Origin: Hetaerina americana
Lineage: Eukaryota > Arthropoda > Insecta > Odonata > Calopterygidae
Reading direction: 5' to 3'
Length of the DNA stretch: 64,000 bases
NCBI GenBank assembly: GCA_022747635.1
Contig: JAKTNV010000169.1
Location: forward strand, 278,501 to 342,500
Positions 10,430-19,127 of the stretch are shown here, piece after piece. The number at the start of each line of letters is the position of its first letter. Positions within the stretch are counted from its first letter, which is position 1. The translations under genes were made by a program, and so were the position numbers. Under the pieces are notes generated by a model. That model was not told where the DNA came from. It searched no databases and saw nothing but the letters and a program-made list of their open reading frames with translations.

Positions 10430-10685
10430 TAGCCTGAGTGTTCGTAAAAAAAAGTCATAGAATTACAGCAAACATTAAAATATAAGTACATATGACTAGG
10501 GTTAAAACTAGGAGCACTCCGTCTTTGTTTTCCTCTTTCCTCAAAGCTTGCACTAATATTCACGTGAGCACTATACACACCGTCTGGAATAATAGAGCGA
10601 GGAGCATGCGGAGTCCGCTTGTCCAGCCGGTCTTCTCCTCCAGGAACCACGTTAACTCCTCAATGCAGCCGTAGAAGAAGGTCAT
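10430..10685 (-). pseudogene. Possible env leader of Gypsy B, broken
   Basis: On the minus strand an ATG at 10685 opens a short frame with a hydrophobic segment (LLALLFQTVCIVLT) followed by a stop. The next stretch in the same frame has a second hydrophobic segment (VLTLVICTYILMFAVIL). It follows the accessory ORF of element B just as the env-like gene follows the accessory ORF of element A, which also begins with a hydrophobic leader. Position is the main argument; no downstream env motif is present. Confidence 0.35.
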
Positions 10686-10717
10686 AAATTTGAAGGACTA
10701 GCATACTAGTAACACAG

Positions 10718-11212
10718 TTATTGGCACTTCTGAATTTCGGTTTCCGGGCGGCGTTTGCGGCTCTTTGCCTGCGATTGTGCTTGCGGTGGGTGTGGTGGAG
10801 AGGTTTCCTGGCTCTCGGGGAATTTCCTGGGTGCTAAGGGAGTGCGGCAAGGGACCTTGGGATAGAAAGAGAGTATCTTTTGCAGATAACTTGTCGCATC
10901 ACCGAATTGGGTGGGCACATTAGGGGCCAATCGATGTCCTTCCAGGTGTCGAGGCCGCCAGGTGGTTGTGGTCGCGACAGCAACATTGCGTCCATCGTCT
11001 TCCGTGCATCGGGCATCTTCTTCCCATGTGGAGGCGGTCATGGTCATCAAAGGTTGGGTCAGGGATGGCACCAAGTGCAGATCCTTTCCAGGGATGGGCG
11101 CATACTCGGGGGTGAATGGGATACTCCATTCTGCATCGGCGTCCAAACTGCATCTCCGCCTCTGAGAGTCCTCGCACTTGCAAGTCGGACACATCACTTC
11201 CAAAAATGGCAA
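10718..11212 (-). CDS. Proline-rich accessory ORF of Gypsy B
   Basis: A 164-codon open frame on the minus strand starting 55 bases after the end of integrase B (11268). It is rich in Pro, has an N-terminal pair of closely spaced cysteines (CPTCKC), a PPHPPQAQ stretch and a basic C-terminus (KSRKRRP). In element A the same position holds a 254-codon proline-rich ORF with a strongly basic C-terminus. Direct sequence similarity is weak by eye; the shared features are position, composition and basic tail. Function unknown. The frame could have survived by chance. Confidence 0.42.
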   Translation of the reverse strand: MPFLEVMCPTCKCEDSQRRRCSLDADAEWSIPFTPEYAPIPGKDLHLVPSLTQPLMTMTASTWEEDARCTEDDGRNVAVATTTTWRPRHLEGHRLAPNVPTQFGDATSYLQKILSFYPKVPCRTPLAPRKFPESQETSPPHPPQAQSQAKSRKRRPETEIQKCQ

Positions 11213-11267
11213 CTAATTTCCTCCTCTGGGGTACCATTGCTCCAGGCAGTCTCAATCCGTCTGCTGG

Positions 11268-12340
11268 TTAAGAATGGATTTTAGGATTAGAGGAAAGTTC
11301 TCTACTAGGTAACGGTCGGAGATTATTGGGGAAAGAGGGATTGGAAGGAGGACTTGGAGTTGCAATATAATCTTCAAGGCCTTCGAAGTTGGATGGTGAT
11401 AAGGAGGCACGAGCGGGTTCTTTTGGAGAGGGGTATGCTGGAGGTTGCTCGGCGTCTTGTGGTGCCATGCGGTCACCTAAAAACAGGGGTAAGGGATTAT
11501 CTGGCGGTGAGGGTAAAAGGTTACGCATATGAGATAGGAGACGTCGTCCGTGTTTCAGGTCCTCTATGTCTGCGGTAACCGAGCTTCTAACTTTAACTGT
11601 TTTGGAGGGTCCTCTCCAACGGGAAACTAACTTCCGTGCTTGACCACTTGGTGCTTGCTGTTTCGATAAGTGCGCAATGCCAAGCCCAGTTGTTCGTCCC
11701 AATCAGAGTGGTCTTGGGCTGCATAATGGGGAGTCACGGAAGCAAAGGAATGGTGTGCATGCCCTAGACGACCATTTGAGGTGGGATATATGGAGAGAAG
11801 TGAAGATAGATTTTATTTTCAGTTCCCTGCAAACGTTTTTCATTAGTTCCGAAGTGAAGTTTGCACCTCTGTCTGCCAGTAAATATTTAAGCACACCGTG
11901 ACGGCAAATTATGTGCTCGAAAAAATAAATCCTGGTAATGACTTGGCCGATTGATCTGGAATCGTAAAGGCTTCATGATATGTTGTGAAATAATCTTGGC
12001 GAGTTAAATGATAACGGTTAACTCGGAGGGATAGGGATAGTGTACCAACAATATCCAAAACTAATTTCTCAATTGGGTAGGCGGCTTCAACCATTGGCTG
12101 TAATGGAATAATATTCACGCGTAATTTGCTCATTTGGCATTCGATGCAATGCTGAACGTACTGGAGGGTGTCCGAATAACAGCCTTTCCAGTTGAAGTGT
12201 CGCTGGACGATTTCCACCGTTTTCTCGATTCCGCGATGATTCCTGATAGGGGATTATCGTGGCAACGAGTCAAAATGAATTTCCGCGTATTTTTGGGTGC
12301 ACATATTATAAAAATTGGTTCAATCTCCGAAGGGTCAACT
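11268..12340 (-). pseudogene. Integrase of Gypsy B, broken
   Basis: Minus-strand fragments give a retroviral-type integrase in order. The zinc-binding region has RCHDNPLSG, QRHFNWKGCYSD and HCIECQMSK. The core has VLDIVGTLS (first catalytic Asp) and LLADRGANFTS (second Asp). A C-terminal GPY/F-like module reads WRGPSKTVKVRSSV. Frameshifts at about 12225, 11905 and 11700 split it. The third catalytic residue region near 11760-11790 is degraded. The usual order PR-RT-RNase H-IN is broken because the RT is missing just upstream. Confidence 0.8.
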
Positions 12341-12589
12341 TTCTATAGCACATTTTCCTCATCGTAAAAGTAACAGGACTAATGGGTACTCCTTGAACCC
12401 GTCCCATCGCTATTCTCCACGAAGTCATTCAGTTTATGAAACAGTGTTGCACCGTGTCGGCCTCTTCGCAGGGTCCTAATGGGGGATTCTCGCACGAATT
12501 GAAATCTACCTCCTCACCTTTACTGCAAACAGATTCTAAAAACATCATGTGGTCAGGTTCAAATTTAATGGTCTTGTTCTCAAAATAAA
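12341..12589 (-). other. Site of the RT-RNase H deletion in Gypsy B
   Basis: Only about 250 bp separate the protease end from the integrase start. In element A the same interval holds the linker, reverse transcriptase and RNase H. I see no RT motif here, so about 2 kb or more has been lost. Confidence 0.7.
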
Positions 12590-12845
12590 TCTAGCTACGA
12601 TACTTTTTCATAAAATCCAAGCCAAATATGCCTTCATTGAGTGGGTCCCCTAGATTTATTACTAAAGCATCATGAGGGCAAACACGATTGTCTATAAAGA
12701 AAGGTCCGCGACTCTGACCGTTTGTCATCAATACATGACCTGAGGCGCTTCTCACTCACGCGCGGTCGTACGGGGCTATTCCTAATGTATCTAAAAGGAA
12801 CACTCTTTCGTGAAGTATCGTGACCGCCGCGCCTGTATCTAGAAG
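12590..12845 (-). pseudogene. Aspartic protease of Gypsy B
   Basis: The minus strand reads LLDTGAAVTILHE, an intact retropepsin active site, then VRSASGHVLM and a C-terminal IFGLDFM corresponding to GLDFM in elements A and C. A stop lies before VRSASGH. It would process the Gag-Pol polyprotein. The family assignment is firm; activity is excluded by the stop. Confidence 0.82.
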
Positions 12846-12892
12846 GAAGTGACGTAATTTTCCTATAATCTGCACGCTAATCGTCATTCCTT

Positions 12893-13145
12893 TCACTGGA
12901 GTGATTGATAGGATGAGGTCTTCCCCAACCCGCTGGTCGGGGTCATCCCGTTTCCCGAGGCCATTCGGTTTGAGCGCTCTGGTAAATTAATTGGAAGGTG
13001 GCCAACTTCCTTACATATTCCGATGCATAGCGGGGGACAGTCTCGGGAAATATGTCTCCTTGCTCCGCAGTTAAAACAAGCTCGAGTTTTAGAGCGACAA
13101 TCGCGAGCTATGTGGCCCGCGCACCCACAGGAAAAGCATTTTGCA
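12893..13145 (-). pseudogene. gag: Gag nucleocapsid zinc knuckles of Gypsy B
   Basis: The minus strand has two complete CCHC knuckles, CFSCGCAGHIARDC and CFNCGARRHISRDC, and a third whose last Cys is lost. The open frame continues without a stop into upstream sequence that looks like the end of the env of element A, including its hydrophobic anchor. The gag start and 5' LTR of B are absent. The fusion of an env anchor to a nucleocapsid is best read as a deletion joint between two neighbouring elements. Confidence 0.78.
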
Positions 13146-15052
13146 GCGTATCCGGTAGAGCTCAAGAGCACCACAAAAGACGAGATTCCTACGTAATGAG
13201 CGCGCTTTATGTCCAAACTCAGGGGGGACAGGGAATTAACGTTTCTTTCTATATCGGACAAGGATACGGTGGGTACGTCAGGAGTATCTAATTTTGCGAT
13301 CGACTTTAAGAAGTGCTCAAGGTTGGCGTCGTTACTTGCCAGGTTCAGGTATCGGTCATCCTTAACACTTTCATTTATAATTGGCAGTGGAAATATTTGT
13401 TTGCAAGGATGTACTTACACTGTGGATTTCAGTTAAGGCGGGTATGTAATTTACTTCATCGCTGGCCGAACACCCAGATGCAAGAGTTAGGGTGCCTTGC
13501 TTACTGTTGGATAACTTGGAGTATTTTTGAGGGCAGTCGATAGTTAATTCGGTGACAATACTGGGGCAAAACGCCACTTTCCAGGCGTTTCGCCCTTGAT
13601 AAACATTGCAAATGGAGACTAAGCTAATCCTATCTGGCAGTTCTGCTTTATGATTTTTTTTTTCCGGAGAAAAATGGCAATGTTACAGGAGCGGGAGTTA
13701 TGAGTTAGTATTGGGTAAGCCTGAGGACACACGATCCTTCTTTCAGTTCTACATTGCTGTGAGTAGTCGTAGGGTAAGAGTACAAAGTTGCTCTGTTCCG
13801 TTGAGACGGCCAGATAAGGCGAGTAAGGCTGTATGAGGACAGATTTATTCCCACCATCGGTGGTCGGGAAAGGTAGCGCTCGCAACACCTTGAAACTCAT
13901 TCCCTTTTGCGTCAACGGCAGTATTATGAGTAATTTGATGTCGCCCATCCGCCGGATCACTCTCACGCTAGCAATGTCGTACACGTACGCGATTTTGTGG
14001 TCCAGATCGCGGGGGAGCGACCAAACGGGCAGCAGCGCTCCGGAAATACTTTTCAGGATACCCTGGAACTGGCTGGGAGGGAGTAGGGAAGGAATGAACT
14101 TCCCAGCCTCGGCGAGTCGCACTTTAGCCTTGACAAGGTCTATCTCATGTTGCAGTTCAGCGATGTGGCGAGTGAGGGCAATAAAAGCGGTATGGCTGTA
14201 GCTGAAGACTTTAAAAGCGTATTTTGTTGAAGCTATAGTCTCAGTATATGCTTTGATACTCTTTTCTATATTTTTTTGCATGAGTTCTAGGGCTTTCCCT
14301 GTCGAAGAAATCATGTCTTTTAAGTGTATTGGGTGCGTTGGACAGAAATGTATATCGCGCATTTAGTGCATGTTCGGTGCGAATGGATAACCCTTCTATT
14401 TTCTTATCTAATGTTTGTATCTGTTGGTCGGTCGCCGTGCCTGTAAAGTAATGCAGTCCGTAACCGACCACGTCAAACAATCCTCTGCCCTTACGAGTTG
14501 CTTCGGTGGCTCCAATTAACATTTCTAATTGCCTTTCCAAATTGTTTAAGTTGAACCGTACACTTTGTTAGATATAGCAAATCATATTAGAAAAGAGATA
14601 TTAGCAAAGTGAAAAAACATGCTCGCGTTTGGTTGTGCTGTTAATTTTAAATTAATCTCATGGAATTGGGTGTTCTGTCGTTTAACTATGTCCACTGCAG
14701 CTTTCAGCTGAGGTATTATAAGGTCTATGTTCACTATCCATTCACTCACTATGAAGTACAATGGTCCTTTCGGGACGAAAAGCAGACCAGAAGTGTTTGC
14801 TCCACTCAACAGGGGCACTTTGAGTGAGTACGGCGTCCGTCGGATGGGACGTTAAGCTGCGGACCCCTTGCCGCCTTTCGTAAAGAGTAGGCTTATGCCG
14901 ACGTCGGGTTTCTCTCCACCCTTCATCCTTTCCTGTCATCCCCTATGGCGCAAATGACCTTAGCTGTCGGTCGCCTCCCCTAAAAACTACTACTACTCCA
15001 CTCAACAGTCCTATTGTCACTAGACACACAGTCTGTACGGTAAGGAGGTCCA
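13146..15052 (-). pseudogene. env: env-like gene of Gypsy A, broken
   Basis: This resembles the F-type envelope/fusion protein of insect errantiviruses. It opens with a hydrophobic leader (ATG near 15052), then a SINE-like insert at 14995-14813. A basic RKGR followed by GLFDVVG (about 14495-14475) looks like a furin-type cleavage site with a fusion-peptide-like start. A long helical stretch, a cysteine-bearing ectodomain (14362-13619, then 13640-13371) and a hydrophobic anchor near 13200-13150 follow. Breaks: the insert, a frame change near 14300, a frameshift at an A-run near 13660 and another near 13390, and loss of the C-terminus. In living relatives this protein mediates membrane fusion; here it is only a remnant. 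Confidence 0.72.
14813..14995 (+). mobile_element. Short SINE-like insertion in env
   Basis: A 183-bp insert flanked by a perfect 13-bp duplication CTCCACTCAACAG (14800-14812 and 14996-15008). On the plus strand it ends in a run of ACT/CTA triplets, as expected for a retroposon tail. The body contains GGATGGGACGTTAAGC and GGCGCAAATGACC stretches. No clear tRNA head is visible. It is antisense to env. Confidence 0.72.
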
Positions 15053-15115
15053 TGGTTTCTATAAGGAGGAAATTAAAGGTTAGATTAGAATATATAGTTA
15101 ATGCGGTCGCAGAGC

Positions 15116-15880
15116 TCACATGGCGAACTCGCGATCTCCTTTATTTTGTTGGATTAATTGTCTTTTCCGTCTTTTATTGAGAATACGTCGCCTACGCTTA
15201 TGCTCTTTCCGCGACGGGGGGTATTCCCTCCTTTTTTCAATTCCGGCTGGGGGACGAGGCGCTGAATCTTCCAATGTTAAATTTGAACCTGCAGTTTTGA
15301 ACACAATGGGGAGGGGGGGCAAGTTGGAGTTTGTGAAGTATTCACCGGCTTCAACGACAGCGGTTGGTGGACTGCTTTGTCCGTCGAAGGGTGAGGAGGC
15401 AGGAGAGGAATCCCCTCCTCTCTCTTCGTTGGGCGGGATCTCCGGTGTTGAGAGACTGCGACCCGGCGTGGGTGGCGGTCCATCCGCCTGGGCTGGAGGC
15501 GAAAACGGTGGGGTTTCATCCCACCAGGAGTAGTTTCTTCCCTTGGTTGGTGACGCTGGAGCTAGACCCTCTCTATCTCCTGCGGAATACATTGGCTGGC
15601 TGCGTTGCCCTTCCCCATGCTGTAGATACCGGAAGGCACTCCAATACTCATCACCGCCACCCAGGTGTTGTCGCACGGGAGAAGGGAAGCGACCCGGTGT
15701 GGGCGGTGGTCCATCCTCCTGGGCTGGAGGCGAACGAGGTGGGCTTTCATCCCACCAGGAGTGGCCATCGGCCGCCGGAAGGCGGTCGTAGATTGGAGGT
15801 ATCTCGCCAAACAATTCTTTGATCTTCCTTGCTACCTTCTTTCTCCGTAGCAATTGTCTTACTGCTATTACTCGGGCCAT
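15116..15880 (-). CDS. Proline-rich accessory ORF of Gypsy A
   Basis: An intact 254-codon frame between the end of pol (15961) and the start of env (about 15052). It opens with a basic N-terminus (RQLLRRKKVARKIKEL) and a PPIYDRL motif that resembles PPxY and YxxL late-domain signals. It then has two copies of a unit with SWWDE, PP, SPPAQ and DGPPPTPGR at about residues 41-66 and 118-143. At the DNA level this is a direct repeat with a 231-bp period (15459 and 15690), in frame. The C-terminus is very basic (HKRRRRILNKRRKRQ). No known domain is recognised. The start could be further upstream, though a stop lies near 15920. Confidence 0.6.
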   Translation of the reverse strand: MARVIAVRQLLRRKKVARKIKELFGEIPPIYDRLPAADGHSWWDESPPRSPPAQEDGPPPTPGRFPSPVRQHLGGGDEYWSAFRYLQHGEGQRSQPMYSAGDREGLAPASPTKGRNYSWWDETPPFSPPAQADGPPPTPGRSLSTPEIPPNEERGGDSSPASSPFDGQSSPPTAVVEAGEYFTNSNLPPLPIVFKTAGSNLTLEDSAPRPPAGIEKRREYPPSRKEHKRRRRILNKRRKRQLIQQNKGDREFAM

Positions 15881-15960
15881 ACCTAATAGGCTGATACAAA
15901 GGAGGGAAGTAGGGTGAATTAAGAGCGTATCCTCCCGGGCAGGGGCCGCAAGTCATAAAA

Positions 15961-16398
15961 TTATTCTGACAATGGAGGATGATTTAGGAGATTTTGCCCT
16001 TGAGGAGGGTCGGTCGGTGATTCATTGGTGATTTTATCTGGCTGCGGAACGTGGACTTGATTATGGTTGCTCTGGGCGCCTTGCTCAGTCTCGAACTCGT
16101 CAATCACGCGTCCTGCTTGTGCGTAATTAGGTGGCGGTTCGGGCTCTGGTGGTTGTGGAAGCAAATTCCTGTGGTGCGCTGTCAGAATCCTCCCGTCCCG
16201 GATATTCTCAATGTCACAGGTCACCTTACTTCTAACTTTGACTACCTTGTAGGGGCCAACCCACTTCGAAGTAAACTTTTTTGACTGCCCGGGCGTTAGT
16301 ACCAAGTTGCGTAGCAACACGAGTTGCCCGTTAAGAATAGGCGGCAACCGTAAGTTCCTATTGTATTTATAATGCTCATTTTGTATGTTACGCTGGTT
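15961..16398 (-). pseudogene. pol: Integrase C-terminus of Gypsy A (beyond LINE)
   Basis: The reading resumes at NQRN, the same four residues found on the other side of the LINE (21884-21895), because of the 12-bp target duplication. It continues with NGQLVLLRNLVL and KWVGPYKVVKVRSKV, the GPY/F chromatin-interacting module of Gypsy integrases, then a proline-rich tail to the stop at 15961. It is disconnected from the integrase core by 5.5 kb. Confidence 0.82.
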
Positions 16399-17538
16399 CA
16401 TTCTGCTGCCTACTCTCGTTGAGAGAACATCGTTCCGTGCTGGAGGTCTACAGCCAGTCCACGAGGCCGCTGCCATTGACGCTGCAAAACCTTCTGGTGT
16501 TGGCCCGTCAACACTTCCATCGAGTCTGCACGCTTGCGTCAACTCAGCCATAGCCATAGTTACACTTACACACACTTACACATAGGCGACTTGAGTCCTG
16601 CTCAGCCGTAGCTCCGGTGGGGGGAGGCTAACTTGTCCCTCCTTCTCACCCTCCGGAGGCGCTCGTGCTGTGTCCCCTTTAGGTCATCTCGTCCGGTTAC
16701 CTCTGGAAGGGAGTTTACTCCCATTGCACTCCATTGGGACCCGGGCGGGTCCACTTCTTAGTGCTAGGGCGGGAAGGCGCCTTGGCACGGACCTGCTGTG
16801 CCCGCTTTGCGGATCGGCAGGGGTGTCTTGGGCGTCCCCCTACTTTCCCCTCCCCTCCATTAGGTCGGCTCAAGTCGCCTCACACACCACTACCAACACA
16901 AACCCAATCTTACTCTCCCCCAACCTTGATACATAGTGCTACATAGTGCTTACTCATATTATTTTTCCTTTATCTAAACCCCCACCCCCCCCCTTCAAAT
17001 TGGTCTCTTTGGGTGGAAAGTTTTGTTAGCCCCGTACCCCCCATTTTGAACTCAAATCTTTTGTCCGTTTTGCTCTAAGTCCAACGGTTAAGGAGATAGA
17101 GGCCATATTTCGTTTAAGACGTTGTCGGTGGCGCCATCTGTTGAGCCAAGCCACGTACAACGCAGTTAAACCAGTTTTTCCATTTTCCTAAGACGTTTCT
17201 GAAACGCAACCTACCCCCTCCATTAGGGTCCCAATCGGTAGCGGGGGAGTTTGATCTTCCCTATCCCCCAATTCGGACTCAAATCTTTTCTCAGATTTGA
17301 GCTATCTCTTACCGTTCTCGAGTTACGGCCCTTTCCTTAAAAGACGTTCGGGTGGCGACACGAGTGTCGGCCACCCGAACTACTCTCAAAGCCCGCCCGT
17401 TGAAATCTCCAGAGCGATCAACAGGTGGGAGCGCCCGTTGAAATATCCGGTCTATATAGCGTATTATATGCTACAAAATCGCCCTTTAAACAACTTTTAA
17501 ATTTTACCTTGAGCCCTCCCGGGCCGGGATCCACCAAA
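16399..17538 (+). other. 5' UTR and likely internal promoter of the LINE
   Basis: GC-rich leader without credible genes; the open frames here overlap in several phases and lack motifs. LINEs of this group start transcription from an internal promoter at their first bases. I cannot delimit it beyond the 5' end at 16399. Confidence 0.6.
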
Positions 17539-18821
17539 ATGGATCCCAAAGCTACTACTCCGACTCCCGCTGACCAAGATACTCAGCTAAAGCTACGCCC
17601 TGACACTCCTTCGTCGTCTAACCAAAACTCTGCGCTCCAAACCATTCTTAATCTGTTTCCTGCCACCTCATCAACCGCTCAGACGGTATCCATCCCCATC
17701 CCCTCCAAAGCTTTGGCCGACCCCCGTTTACAATCCATCCTTTCCACTTATGGAGTGAAATTCCCAGCCTCCATACCTGCCGCCTCAACCACTCAAAGCT
17801 CTTCAAAGCGCACTGCCCCCGCCGATTCAGAATACACCACTGTGGTGTCCAAGCGGAAGGCAAAACCCTCCTTAAATGACGAAGTACGCCTCACCCCAAC
17901 CGCTAACCGTTTCACTCCCCTGTCCACGCCCGAAAGCCAGACGGAAGCTGACCAAACCCCAGCCCTGATGGAGGATGAATCCTCCGAACCTCAGTCGCGG
18001 CTGAAACTTCCCCCTATATACCTTAAAGATATCCGAAACTGGCAAGAGAAATACGACTCCCTTCGTTCGGCATGTGTCCTCCCTCCAGTGGCCACCCTAG
18101 TCCGTAATGAAATACGATTAAACTGCCAAACTGTTTCTGATTTCCGTGCAGCCACCTCCCTCCTTAGATCAAAAGGTTGGGAGCATTACACTTATCAACT
18201 CAAGTGTGATAAGAAACGCCACTTCGTTCTTCGGGGCCTCCCATCAAACACCCCAGTGGCGAGCATCCTAGAAGCTTTAGCGGATATCGGCTTTCCTACT
18301 GACCAAGTCGTCCAGCTAAAGACTACACGCCCTTCCCCCATTAAAGAGGCAGAGAGAAATGTGATCCGCTCAGAAAATCTTACTGCTGAACTTCCTCCTA
18401 TCCCCCCAAAGGAACTGCCATTGTTTCAAGTTCGCCTACAAGATCCTTCGAGGCACGAAGATTTTATGCAAACGACCTCTCTTCTACATCTGCGTACGAG
18501 CGTCGAACCCTACCGGCAACCTGTAGGCCCCCCCAGTGCATGTCATGCCAGCGCTACGGCCACACGCATGAAACATGTGGCCTAAATCCCCGCTGCGTAA
18601 AGTGTGCTGGCAACCACCACTATCGCGAATGCACAAAATCAAGAAACGAGCCTGCAAAATGTGTAAACTGCGGTGGCGCACATACTGCAAATTACAGGGG
18701 CTGTATCGTCCATAGAGAACTCATGCTAAAAATACGCGCCAAAAGAGAGGGCTTAGTCTCTGGCAACAGGGTGACTGCACCCACAGCTCCAACCATCTCC
18801 GAGGCTGCTTTCCCCCCATAG
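17539..18821 (+). pseudogene. LINE ORF1, gag-like protein with zinc knuckles
   Basis: I chose the ATG at 17539 (MDPKATTPTPADQ) because the upstream part of the frame looks like leader. The N-terminal third is rich in Ser, Thr and Pro. A central domain around FVLRGLPSNTPVASILEAL resembles the RRM-like part of Jockey ORF1. A frameshift near 18530 separates it from the C-terminus. That part has CMSCQRYGHTHETC (CX2CX4HX4C), CVKCAGNHHYREC (CX2CX3HX4C) and CVNCGGAHTANYRGC (CX2CX3HX6C), the classical triple knuckle set of Jockey-group ORF1. It binds LINE RNA in the RNP. Confidence 0.82.
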
Positions 18822-19127
18822 AAAACGCTTGGCAATCCCGGTCCAACCCCCTTACTGGTATCTCCCGTGCTCAGGCCGTCGCCAACCCTCCCCCTGCCTC
18901 CAATCCCCTCCCCGCCCAACCAAACGCTAACCTTGACTCTAACCTTTCTCCAGAATCTTCATCCCAATCTACCCTGAAGTCCTCCCTACTCTCTATCGTT
19001 GTTAAAATCCTTACGGTAGATGACAATGCCTCCCTAATGTCAATCCTAAAAACGGACCTAACCCCGTGCCTCCTTAAAGTCCTGAATGGCCTGTAAACCC
19101 GTCTACTCTCCTCACCACCTAAGCTTC
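18822..19127 (+). other. Linker between LINE ORF1 and ORF2
   Basis: Proline- and serine-rich frames with stops. It probably includes the decayed ORF1 C-terminus and ORF2 start. No other feature seen. Confidence 0.5.

Noticed and set aside
15120..15850. Several long plus-strand frames opposite the accessory ORF
   Set aside because: They are shadows of a GC- and proline-rich minus-strand frame, with no motif or start context of their own.
16670..16946. Short frames in the GC-rich LINE leader
   Set aside because: They overlap in several phases, lack motifs and fall in the 5' UTR of a LINE with exact boundaries.
18540..18821. Host CCHC zinc-finger protein of the CNBP type
   Set aside because: The three knuckles have the Jockey ORF1 spacing and lie in a LINE just after its ORF1 core.
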